From Phallusia mammillata (Eukaryota > Chordata > Ascidiacea > Phlebobranchia > Ascidiidae), in NCBI GenBank assembly GCA_003260075.1, contig QLIY01000529.1, positions 3,221 through 67,220 on the forward strand: a DNA stretch of 64,000 nucleotides. The letters are read 5' to 3'. Below, one piece after another: positions 1 to 11,500 of this stretch. Each line of letters opens with the position of its first letter. Position 1 is the first letter of the stretch. A program made the position numbers and the translations under genes. The notes below the pieces were generated by a model, which ran no database searches, had not been told where the DNA came from, and worked only from the letters and a program-made list of their open reading frames with translations.

Positions 1-1237
1 AACTCACTGGTTTACGATTAAGGCGGCAGAGCGGGATGGCTCAGCTTGACGTCGGACAGACTTTTTACAAGACAGTTGTTTCGGTGATTAGAAACAATCT
101 GTTTTTGAACAGCAATGCTATTTTGTTTTATCAAGTTATCACACACATTTTCAGATTTGGCGAAGGTTTCACACCTATAACGTGATTTAAACTTGATAAG
201 CATTCTTCGGTTTCGTATATGTCAAGCAAAACTTTGTTAATCAACATAAAGATCATTACAACACAGTTAAGAATTTTTCGTCATAACGTATCTTCTTTAT
301 TTTTGACAAATCAATTCAAGAATGAGTACTTAAGTCATGTATAAATTAGGCTAAACAGTATTGTTGACTGCTGTTAAAAACAGTGTCAAAAGGTCATTAA
401 ATGGTCGTTTTTGCGAAACAAATTTAAGTGAAAAACAAGTTGTTATGTACCGTATATACTCGCAGATAGTCGGAACAAAATTGAAAGTTTTCGTTTTATT
501 GCAAGTACCGTAAGGCTATTGCAAGTACCGTTTTTTCCGGTCGGCTTATTGGGCGGATATAACGTATTTATTACGTATTTATTTTTGAGTATAACGCGCA
601 AAATTTTATACTAATTTTCAATAAAAAATTAAGGGTGCGCGTTATAGACGCGAATTGTAGTGGAAATGTGCTATCGAACACGGGTGCATGCGCTACCAAT
701 GTGAGACAGTTTCATGAGCGCACACGCACATGCGTCAGTTTAGCGTGCGTTGGATTTTCCCGCTTTGTTGAAAAAATGTAGGTTTGCGGTTTCAATGCAA
801 TGCAATGCAAAAAAGCTAGGGAAAGGGCCTTTTAAATCCCTAGATTTTCAGTCCGACTTATGTGCGAGTCAGGTGGCGCGACCTATCAGCAAGTATAGGC
901 GGTATACCTTTGTAGCAAACGACTTTTTTTATATAGTGTATAATGTAACAGTTAAGGCTTTCTAGTAAAATCTGTGTTTAAAAACTGAACTTGAACGGCA
1001 ATATCAAGGTCAAAGCAAGAGATTAAATTGAAACTATTTTCCCAGTTCTTTTTTCACGGATTTTTTGTAATTATATGACAATTTCATGCAAAAAGAATAC
1101 GGACAAAAACATTGTAAGTTAAGTTAATGCTTTGTGATAAATTTGTCCTTAAGAATCTAAAAATAACCGCAGCAAATCCGCACAAACATGTGTGTGGGGA
1201 CCCATTCGTTTTTGCTTGCAAAAACAATCATACATGC

Positions 1238-1902
1238 CAGTGGTTCCCAACTGGGGAGGAATTCCTCCCTAGGGAGGAATTTTATGAGTTCAGGGAAGGA
1301 ATTTCATAAAAACTGTAAAAAAATTACATTGGAAATGTTACAGAATATTTTTGTTCCGTATTTACTCAGTTGTAAGCCACGGCCTATATTGTTTTTTTAG
1401 CTACCGTTTGTGCGGCTTATAATTGAGTGCGGCTTACATTATAATTTTATACCGAAATTCTTTCTATATTCCAACGTTTTAAACTATTTGGGGTTCAAAA
1501 CATGTATGCATGTACAGATTATACGTCAACAAACTTTCTGTTGAGTACAGTTATCAACGTAACTAACGGATATGGGCAAATAGTTATACCTTATAACAAC
1601 AGAAAGATGTATTGAGAAACAATAGTATCAAAAATTCCAGCATGCGGCTTACATTTGAAGGCGGCTTAAATTATTTTTTTAAAACCTCAACATGCAGCTT
1701 ACAATCGAGTAAATACGACATAAGGAATGTCCATTATAATTTGGAACCGGTTGTAAACGATTCTAAAAAGGACACCCTTAATTATCTAAAATGGACACAC
1801 TTAATTTTTTATGTTTTATTTGTTTTCCTTCTTATGGGGAGCAATGAATAGTTCGAAAATGGGCGAAGGGAGGAATATAACAAAAAAGGTTGGGAACCAC
1901 TG
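1238..1902. mobile_element. hAT-like terminal-inverted-repeat element
   Basis: The ends are inverted copies of CAGTGGTTCCCAACT: the left end starts at 1238 and the right end, GGTTGGGAACCACTG, finishes at 1902. This end sequence is typical of non-autonomous hAT elements. I could not find a matching 8-bp target duplication, so the ends may be rearranged or the copy old. There is no transposase ORF. A second palindromic element is nested inside at 1357-1717. Confidence 0.5.
1357..1717. mobile_element. Nested palindromic element with CGTATTTACTC ends
   Basis: The left end reads CGTATTTACTCAGTTGTAAGC and the right end is its inverted counterpart, GCTTACAATCGAGTAAATACG. The inside repeats GCGGCTTA-type words in both orientations. 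It is non-coding and nested inside the hAT-like element at 1238-1902, so it is younger than that insertion or moved with it. Related end words occur near 450 and 54875. I cannot assign the superfamily. Confidence 0.4.
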
Positions 1903-2447
1903 GCCTATTGGAAGCTACAGGCTCAAGCATGTCCAATGAGACACTTCTGTCCGAACTTTAGGCAATAAAAGAAAATATGTATTCTTTTGCATATTTTAAG
2001 GTTGCTGGTAGGAAGATAAAAACCATTCATACAAAAGCAAAACAAACAAAAGACAAAAAGTGCAGATTTCATACAGTGGATTTGACATTGACAGTCCAAC
2101 CTCCTGTCAATTTACCTAAACATTTACAAACCTAAAAAACTTTAAACTAAATCAGACTAATTGATGCTAGCATTATTCATGAAATGCACAAATCTTTAAA
2201 AGTAGAAAAGGTTAACAGGATAAGAAATAATTGAAAAACTTGGTAATGCTCCAAATACAACATAACAGCAAATAAAATCAATATCATGAGTACAATGGTA
2301 ACAAAAAGAAAACCAAAGGGGTAAATACAGTGCCAGACTCACTTACTTCACGCAATATGGGTATTACTAGGACAAAGAACACAATTTTTGCAAATGTTTT
2401 GTCAGTACTATAGATTTGGATTAACAGGTAAACAAACAAAAAACATT

Positions 2448-3127
2448 TTAAAAGGCAACTGCAGAGGCTGCATATAGAGGATTTTCCATTTCAAACAAGA
2501 TTTTCCAAGTATCCAATGTTGGACTGTACATCTCAACAGATGATATTGCTCCACGGTTATAGCTTAAAAAGTAAACAACTAAATCAGTTTACTAAAATTG
2601 ATGCTCAATGTATGCTCAAGCACCATCGTATTTGAATTCAATCCACTTGGTAAAAGAAAACATGGCAACTAACTGCACTAAAACAATCACTAAGTCAGAA
2701 AAAGCTGTGCAATATTAAAAGCACATAAAAGTGGTGGGCACAATTGCTCAATAATAGCAGAGCATGCTGAAGCTGCACCATATATATAAAGTTTTTTTTT
2801 ATGAGACTGGAAGTTTACACAATCCCAGGATAGTCAGTTTAACTTAAAGGTTACAAATGGTTGGTTTAACCTACTTCCAAATGTCACCTATAGGTAAAAG
2901 TTGCTACAATGCAACTCACCCGCCGATAGTTAAGATTTTGGTGCCCACAACACAAGCAGATGGGCGACTACGAGCAACTTTCAATGGGTTGGCTTCCTCC
3001 CATCGATTCACCTCTGGCCTGTATATTTCAACAGTTGACAGGCTGCCATTATCAGCATAACCTCCTGTACAGTACAAAATAAACAGGTAGCGAAGTTAAA
3101 TTCCTAAAAGAAGCCTTTTCCCTTCTT

Positions 3128-3219
<92 letters not shown>

Positions 3220-6200
3220 ACTATAGTTACATAATCCATCTACTATAGTTACAGCAAACTTAAGTCTACTAAAGAAGTTACATTTTATGGCATTTTTAAC
3301 ATAAATAAGCCATCCAAAACATGAAATAAACGTTTTCAAGCATACCATTTTTAAATCCAAAACAATTGTCAAAAGAACGAAACATATATTTTTTAATTCC
3401 ACAATAATAAAAAGGACCTGTATATAAAACAAACTGTATTTACCAATTGCATATATATACCCATTCAACACAACACTAGACAAATAATGACGGGGTTGAT
3501 TAAGTGGTGCAATCTCATTCCATTTTCCGATTCTTACATCATACCGTTCACATGAAGTCAGTCGCTTGCTGCCATCATGTCCCCCAATGCAATAAAGTGA
3601 ATCTGTAAAAAAGAACACTATTAAATTCATGCAATAGAAGTAGGCAAACAATATACTACAGACCAAAACATGTTTTGCATTACAACTTAAAAAAACAAAC
3701 ATTTTAAGCAAAAACAGTTGTTGTTGTTGTTATACATGTTGTTTCCAACAGGCACCAAAACATTGTACTTAGAATTTATAGATAACAACTGGAAAGGTTT
3801 TGCAACATGAAAAACTTTTATTTAGACTATTTATAGGTTTTTCAGCAGGTGTCCCCAATGTTAGAAATGAAGTCAGATTAGCTTCTATTATTATTTACCT
3901 GTTATCCAATTGACAAAAAGAATAATTGATTTTAGAAAAATTTAGTATGTTTACTGTTTAATCAAATTTTTAAAAGTGTTTGGAGGATCCTGATCGCCAA
4001 TCCCATCATACTACTTTATAGTTACGGCATTTTTTAAACTTACTATTGCACACAACAGTTCCGTGTCCATATCGTCTGTACAGCATGTTGCTTATCCTCA
4101 TCCATTCATTGTTGGCAATGTCAAACTTTTCACAGTGTGACAAATACACTTGTGGACCTCCAGAGTGACCCCCAGTTACAAAAATATAATCTTTGAAATA
4201 AAGAATCGTACTTTTATTTTAATTGGTTTTGACATAATTGGTTTGGCAGTTCCATTGTATTTTTAGCTTTGAAAAAATGTTTGCCTAAATGAAGTTTGGA
4301 TTCCAACTTAACAAAACATAAACAGTGGACATAAAGGTGTTTTACAGACAAAACATAATACCATCCATATAGCCAGAGCCACAATAATCACGAGCATCAA
4401 ACATATTGGATAGTGCTTTCCACTTCATTTGTCCCCGTAGGCTTAAAATTTCACAACTTTTTAAACATTTTCCAGCTTTAGATCCTCCAATAGCATACAC
4501 ATCACTTTCAATTTTTAATGATGTCACACCAGCTCTTCCAGTTTTCAGTTTCTGTTTAATATTAACACTATTTATTCCCAAATATTCAGAACTTTAATCT
4601 ACATTACTGTACCAACTTACTGGAAATCGTTTGACTTGTTTTGTAAACATGTCATAAGAAACACAACGTGTCTCTGAATCTTGCCCCCCAATCATCAGAA
4701 ATTTTTCTGATGCTAAAAACATTTAGTACTTCAATAAAAATTTTATGCAAAAACCATAACAAGGGTGCACCACCTGCAGCAGACTGAAAGTGTTGAGCAT
4801 GTTTCTTTAATGCTTCAACTAGCATGTTCGAACACACCAGGCTGTTTTTTACCAAATTCTGTAAAAACAACAACACATATTTAGCTTTTTTTAAACAACT
4901 TAAAAACAAATGAATAAAAAAGACATGATAACTCTACCTGGACATTTATTTCATAGAGATAGTCCAATCTCATTGTGGAAAAGTCAAGTTGAGAGAAAAG
5001 TTTTTCAAAAAATTCCCCACGAAGAAGCGGGTTATGATTCACCCACAGGGAAATCCCAGTAAACACAACTTCGTCACAGCTCTAAAAAGAATTATCACTG
5101 AAATATTATTTTGCTTCTGAAATTGTAAAATATTCTTACTTGACTCCTATTCTTTAGGACACTGGACATATTATTAAGGTCAAGTAGCCTGAAACTTTCC
5201 TGTTGTACAACAGTCGCGAAATTTTCCGCAATTGACTGATTTGTTTTGTCCAATAAATCATCCAGGCTGTATTGCTTAGCATAAGCCCAAAGTTTCAAGC
5301 AATTTTCAACAGAAAGAAGTTTAATAAGAAATGCACTGCACTTTGATTTTAACACTAAAATGCAAAATTTGAATGTAAAAAGAAGTTTAAAATGAAAACT
5401 GTTTAGGAGGGTATGACTTACCTTCAATTTGGGTGTATTCTGCATCATTCAAAAAGTCCAACATGTTTTTCTCAGTGATTTTTATTTTACCTGTGTATAT
5501 AAATTCAACAATATCTGCAAGCCGTTCATGTGGAATCTGATCAATGTTGACAATGCCTTCATATTTTTCTTTCATCTAAAAATGTGTCATGTTTTACACA
5601 TAAGTCAAGTAGCATTTAGTATTTTATAGTATTTTTTTATTAGAAGTATAGCTAACTTATATTTCATTTCATTAGCAAAAAAAAAAACTGTAATACACTT
5701 CCAGCAAACTTAATGAAAAACGCACTTCAGTATCTGTAGTAAACATCTTCTTGAAGTATTTTGATACAAGCATCATGACATTTTTGTGAACAGGAAAATT
5801 ATTCTTTTCAGATGAGAGTATTAGATCACAGGTTGAATCCCTTGCACTCCGATCTCTACAAAGCATCAAACTGTTGTAGAAGTTTAACTTACTTTCTTCC
5901 GGGGCCTGAAACTCTCCGACAAGGTTTCTTTTGGTGGTTTACTTTCCTGTCGAACCTTGCCCTTTATCCCTAAAATGGTAGGTTAGTTTAAGGGTCCCCT
6001 TTTGTGAGCCCTAGTCACATAACGCTTTATAATACATTGCAGCTGCAGCGCAGTCAGCCCTTATCCACCAAGTGTGTCCTTCACTGTTTTGCACTCAATA
6101 ACGTTTTATGTTGGGCAGCTATTTTATTTGCTTGGTGATTGTTTTAGTGGTATTGGTCGCAATGTTTACTTTTCACCATGTGAAAACACTCAACTATGTG

Positions 6201-6530
6201 CTACAACAATTTTCCAAACATTTCTTGTGTGTTTGCCCATACAAACCACTGTGGACCAACATAATTTATTTGACGCACATGATTCAATTACTTACATGCT
6301 AAACTGAAAATTAAAAAAGGTCTATTGCTTTTGTTAATATTTTAATTTGGTTTACGAACAATAATTATAATTACCAATACTTATTTGTGACGTCAAATAA
6401 CAATCACAAAAAAAGGAATATTATGTATGTTGCAAATAAAATCAAACACTTCATTTTTTTAAACTTACTCGCTTAGGAGTCGACCCAACCAAGCTTGATG
6501 AATAATCACATCTTTATCAGTACTTTCCAT
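2448..6530 (-). CDS. K1: kelch-like protein (BTB-BACK-kelch), complete, 545 aa
   Basis: Twelve exons: 6469-6530, 5726-5855, 5422-5575, 5140-5354, 4938-5081, 4774-4858, 4621-4712, 4362-4551, 4044-4190, 3444-3602, 2920-3064, 2448-2562. All introns are GT-AG and frames join without a stop, giving 545 residues. Residues 1-115 form the BTB domain, with CDLIL, VHKNVMMLVSKYF and DAEYTQIE motifs. Residues 116-235 form the BACK domain, with NCLKLWAYA and WVNHNPL. About 263-545 carry six kelch blades with repeated GG pairs (YAIGGS, YCIGGHDG, LTIGG). KLHL proteins usually bind cullin-3 through BTB/BACK and recruit ubiquitination substrates through the propeller; the substrate is unknown. The start is the ATG at 6530, aligned with its paralogues. 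This is the 3'-most array member. Intron 10 contains a 90-base poly-C filler and intron 1 a cryptic exon. Confidence 0.9.
3130..3219. other. 90-base poly-C run, probable assembly gap filler
   Basis: Ninety consecutive C bases lie in intron 10 of K1. The right flank repeats ACTATAGTTAC twice within 35 bases. The length and purity match similar runs at 53340-53427 and 63886-63951, which looks like gap padding rather than a real homopolymer. It does not touch the coding sequence. Confidence 0.7.
5893..5969 (-). other. Cryptic exon-like segment in K1 intron 1
   Basis: On the minus strand this 77-base segment has a TTTTAG acceptor just upstream and a GTAAGT donor just after it, both as strong as those of real exons here. 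It is more G+C-rich than the surrounding intron. Inclusion between exons 1 and 2 of K1 (phase 2) gives an in-frame TAA after about ten codons, and its length is not a multiple of three. No equivalent was seen in K2-K5. It could be a poison exon, an alternative 5' exon, or chance. Confidence 0.25.
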
Positions 6531-6743
6531 GTTCCAATATTTGTGTGGTGCTATTCAATTTTTTTGAAATAGTTACTTTAATCATGAAGCTTTTAAAAAT
6601 AAGATCAGGGTAAGTGGTTTTAAAGTAATTATACCTAGATCTTGTATGATGTCAGATTGTTCAAGTCTTATATCATGTGAGTTAGAGGTCACCAAACAGG
6701 TGGGTCACCACATTTCTTTCTCTGCAGGTCACATTACTTCAGC

Positions 6744-6885
6744 AATATAACTTAAAAGCCCAAATGCATTGGTTTAAAAGTAGTGGTCCATGGGAATTTT
6801 AATGGTTTGCCCCCCCCCCAATATAACTTAAAAGCCCAAATGCATTGGTTTAAAAGTAGTGGTCCATAGGAATTTTAATGGTTTG
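6744..6885 (+). repeat. Direct duplication around a C10 run (gap junction)
   Basis: Positions 6744-6809 and 6820-6885 are the same 66 bases with one visible mismatch (TGGGA versus TAGGA). They are separated by exactly ten C bases at 6810-6819. The pattern recurs in the window and fits two haplotype contig ends joined by a fixed 10-base gap symbol. Confidence 0.8.
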
Positions 6886-7958
6886 ATTCTCAATCTTTTT
6901 CTGTTCATGCATACAACCCATATTTAGAAAATAACTAACTAGGCTAAATGATACAATCTCACAAACTTAGATGGTGTGACTAATAAAATGTAAAATTATA
7001 TGGAATATATAAGTGTACCTTCCGCAGATAAATGATTGTTTAGCATGCACATTTTTAGCCTTGCCTGTTAATTTTTATAATGTATATATTGTTTAGACAG
7101 CAATTAATTAAAAATGAAATTTAATATTAAAAGTAAGAATGCGTGCTGCCCCAGAGTTTCCTCTAGGGAAAGCTAAATAAATATTATCACATAGTGAATT
7201 TAACAGTTAAGTATGTTTAAAGCACATAGGAATCAGCAAGTCTCTGTAAGCCTTATTGACCTAGACCAAACCATAGAATTTGTTTCACTTGACAACAAAT
7301 TTTATTTCCTTTGGGGGCTAGATGTTTAGTGACCATGACCTAGGGCTAAGCTGGCAGTGATGTCAAATTCTTGTTCATTTAAGACACACTGCCCAACAAC
7401 AGAAACAGAACGCACTATGTCAAACTAGCAACAAAAATCCATTAAGAAAGGTTTATAGGATACTATGTAAAAATTGTGCAGTTTCTACAAATTCTTTCAT
7501 AAATATCCCAAATGCAAAACATAATACACGGCAAAGCACCAGCTGTGTGCATAAACGGGAACGTCATTGCGACGGGAATCTGAAAATGGCGACGGAAATC
7601 GGGAAACCCCCTTATTAAAATCTGCTGTTTCGCCAAAGTGAAAATTCTGCAGGTCGTATCAATGACTGAAAGCACTTGCTTTGTTTAAAAAAGCGGTCAA
7701 ACCGATTTAAAGTTTCTGTGAAATTTAAACCCTACGGTGTTTTACAAATATCCAAAGCTTAAAACTTTTAAAACCAATTGCATTGCGGAACACTTATCTG
7801 TTTTGTGGGAATTCCCCCAAAAGATTGTACTTCGGAAATTTTTTTACTGCTTAATGAGTCTTACCAACTACCCCAGCTTAATGTGATTTGGTAATGGTTT
7901 CAACAACTTTGCCAAAGGGAAATTATGAGTCCAGTTTTTACTTGCAAAACTCGGAATG

Positions 7959-8334
7959 TAAAATGTTCTAAAAATTTTTTACATCTAGTATGGTGACATA
8001 CCCGAGAATGAGCACATAAAAAAGCGATTTCATTCAACAGTAATTTTTACATGTTCAAAGCAAAAAAATTATATTATGAAACTTATGGGTAAAATGTTTT
8101 GAGCAGTAAATTGTGCATAGCAAGGAAGTATGATAGAACAAAAGGANAAAATGTTCTAAAATTTTTTTACATCTAGTATGGTGACATACCCGAGAATGAG
8201 CACATAAAAAAGCGATTTTATTCAACAGTAATTTTTACATGTTCAAAGCAAAAAAATTATATTATGAAACTTATGGGTAAAATGTTTTGAGCAGTAAATT
8301 GTGCATAGCAAGGAAGTATGATAGAACAAAAGGA
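7959..8334 (+). repeat. 187-base tandem duplication joined by a single n
   Basis: Positions 7959-8146 and 8148-8334 are near-identical direct copies, starting AAAATGTTCTA and ending in GAACAAAAGGA. They are separated only by the ambiguous base at 8147. The undetermined base at the joint points to a failed contig merge rather than a true tandem duplication. Confidence 0.8.
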
Positions 8335-8533
8335 AGAATATTTGTTAACTAATTATTGTGCAAAAAGTATTACATAGGTAAACTAAACATGTAATGCACA
8401 AAAGTCAAAGGTGAAACGCTACTGAACAAGATACAATTTTTTAAAAAAAAGAAAAGCTAAAAGCACTGGAAGATATTAACAGTAGCTTAAACTACATGTG
8501 TAGATTAAGATACTGCATAAAAATGTCTTAGCC

Positions 8534-11500
8534 TCATAATGCAACCATAGTTGCTGCCGAGACTGCCTTTTCAACGTCGAAACATTTTGTCCAAATATCT
8601 GAAGTTGGATCATAAACATGTACTGATTTATCTTCGCCATTACTAGAAAAAACAAAAACAATTTTTTGTTAAAAAGCTTACAAAATTTCTTGTACTTTAA
8701 GGCCGCAAGATGTCAACCTCAGATGTAGGGGGAAAAAAGCTGAAAAAATTACTACTTACCTTTTATTAAATAACTTAGGAAGTATTTGCAGTGGTTACGC
8801 TATCATCATAATATGTGTTTGTGTTAAATTTATTCGCCTAAAGATAAATCAAAAAATAGTTCTCACCCGGCGACAACAGTAAGTTTACTTCCAACTACAC
8901 AAGCAGTACAAAGGGCACTTTCTGTTGGCAGCCAAGTAATGAAGTCCCATTGGTCTATGTCTGAACAGTATCTCTCAACAGTTAGGATGGGTCTGTTATT
9001 AGAACCACCCAGACCTCCTGCAAAATGCAATGTTTACATGAAACCTAAAATGTTTTTTCTTCAAAAAAGGAAAATATACATTAAAAAAAAATCAAATTTC
9101 CTTGGAAAAACATTAAAATGTTACTATTTGTTCTAAACTACTCTGCACATAGGGTTGATGATCAGGTATACAATAAAATTGATTAGTAAAGTGTTTTTCA
9201 ACTTAGGGGCCTTGTCTCTAAAAAGGGCCATCAAGCATGTTTAAAGGTTGGTTGCAATAACTTCACTTACTAAAGATAATTTTATTCAAGCTTTGGTTTT
9301 GTTTAAAATAAACTAACATGTCAGTTTGGTTCTGACTGTTATGTGACAAATCTACATTTTGAAGGATTTCATATTATATACATGTCATTTGCAGGTTATA
9401 AATGCTTGCCTATTGCATATATCATATCATCAAGAACAACACATGCAGCATAGCAACGTGATTGATTGAGATGTGCAATCTCAAACCATTCTTCACTTTC
9501 CGCATCATAGCATTCACAAGAGGATAGTGGTTTATTGTGATCCTGCCCACCAATGCAATAAAGAAAGCCTAAATAAAGTTACAAATTAAGAAATGCAAAA
9601 TTCTGTTCCTGGAAACTTAAAGAGTTACCTTCATACACCACACTGCCATGTCCATATCTTGCGTGCAACATATTGTTTATCTTCGTCCATCTGGCATTGT
9701 TGATGTCAAATCTTTCACAACTTGAAAGTGTTTCATTGAACTTAAGTCCTCCAGTCACATAGACATAATCTATGAAAAGTTGTACCATCCCAAGCTATAC
9801 ATTAATTTAACTTGTCAGATAATAAATGTTAAAATAGACTTATATAGTTTTGACTATTTAAGGGGCCAAAATTATGTTTAAAAGGGGAAGAGGATTTAAT
9901 GGTATCTTACTTGCAATCATATTCACTGATACTACTACTGAAATTTCGTTAACTTTTAATTCTGTACTTCAAGATTACAGATTTATTTTATATCACTTTA
10001 TTAACACTTTCAGTGCGGTTGACGTAAACTGACGTCAAAAGACGTTTTGTGCAGAGTGCGATTTGACGTTAATTGAAGTCAAAAGTTTTTGATCAAAAAT
10101 GCGGCTGCCCGTTCATGTACGTCGAGACCAAACAGCCCACGCCATCAATGCGTGATCGGCGCGTGTCTAGGGCGACGCTTGGCGGGCATTAAACTTGATT
10201 ATGTGAATGGAGTCTTGTTTCACAACAATGTAACAAAGCCGACTTTTCTAACAAATGCTTGAAGTCATTATACTGTATAATTGTTGACAAAAGTGTTTTA
10301 GTAGTAAATTATAGCGAATAAGATTTTATTGTGCGTAAGCTGTAACGTTACGTTCATTATAATTCGTTATTGATGCTGTTGAGGCGTTGCAGCAGACAAG
10401 ACCATGCAATTGTGCGCTACCCCCCCCCCGTAATCGGCGCGTGTCTAGGGCGACGCTTGGAAGGCATTAAACTTGTTGATGATGCTGTTGAGGCCTTGCA
10501 GCAGACAAGACCATGCAATTGTGCGCATTAATTAAAACAATTAACAAAAGCCCGCACTGAACGCATGTTTCGGGGAATGCTGGCCGCACTGAAAGTGTTA
10601 AATAAATGCATATGCTTGGTATTAACTTATTTTACACATTCTGCAGTCAGTTCTTATGCAACAGGAAGCAATTTGTTTACACACACCTCCAATACAACCG
10701 GATGCACAATCATCACGAGCCTCTGACATATCTGGCATTGCAATCCATCTTGATTGTTCGACCAAGTCAAGCATTTCACAACTTTTTTTGAGGATTGTTC
10801 CCATTTCTTGTTTCAGCCCCTCCAATGACATAAAGTACTTTTCTTTGCTTTACTGATGTTGATCCACAGCGAGGGTGGATCAATTTCTAGTTATAGAAAG
10901 GAAACATTTTAGAACATTATGATCAACAAAGAACAATCTCTGCTGAGAGTAAGCCAATAGAGTTGTGAAAAGAGTTTGATCAAAAATACGGATTCAAGGC
11001 CAAACATCCACACCTTAACCTGGATGCTAACATGATTGTAATGTCCACACATAAATATTACATATACATTCAAATTAAAATAAGAACAACTCGTATTGTG
11101 TGTGACATACATGAAGTTGTGCATTAACCTGTGTAGTCCCAGTCAGCCTAGTAGATTCAATATACTTTTATATCAGCAGTTGCAACAAACTAATAAAAGC
11201 TGACACATTTTTTTATTCTAATACAATTTTAGTTGGACTTTTATGTCCACTAGTCAACTACAAAATTTTTTTTTCGAGGGTCGGACTGAATTCCAGGAAT
11301 TGGGCATCCCCAATTTCCACCTTTTTTCCGCCATGTGTTTTATTACAAAAAACTAAATTATTCCCACAAAAAAAGCATGCCAGCACCAAAAACACTACTT
11401 ACTGGTAAATGAGATGATAGTTTGCTTGAAACTTCATATTTCACACAATCAGTCTTTGAATTTTCACCACCAATCAAAACAAAGTTATCTTAAACATGAT

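Larger units (their letters stand above)
1..2447. other. Region downstream of K1, no gene recognised
   Basis: This stretch lies 3' of the last kelch gene. The ORFs in it are short, lack domain signatures and show no exon pattern I can join to a neighbour. It holds a short inverted pair of TATAACGCGCA at about 589-599 and 632-642, near a CCGTATATACTCGC motif at about 450, suggesting a decayed palindromic element. It also holds the nested repeat at 1238-1902. From about 1920 to 2447 I see only A+T-rich sequence, presumably 3' UTR and flank of K1. Confidence 0.5.
6531..8533. other. Intergenic region between K2 and K1
   Basis: About 2 kb between the K2 stop and the K1 start; it should hold the K1 promoter and K2 3' flank. 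I see no coding exon. It contains two assembly duplications: a 66-base pair of copies split by a C10 run (6744-6885) and a 187-base pair split by an 'n' at 8147. The upstream blocks shared by K2-K5 were not recognised here. Confidence 0.5.

Noticed and set aside
3052-3711. 219-aa minus-strand ORF with a poly-Gly tract
   Set aside because: It is kelch exon 10 of K1 read through its introns, and the Gly tract is the 90-base poly-C filler. Only 3444-3602 is coding.
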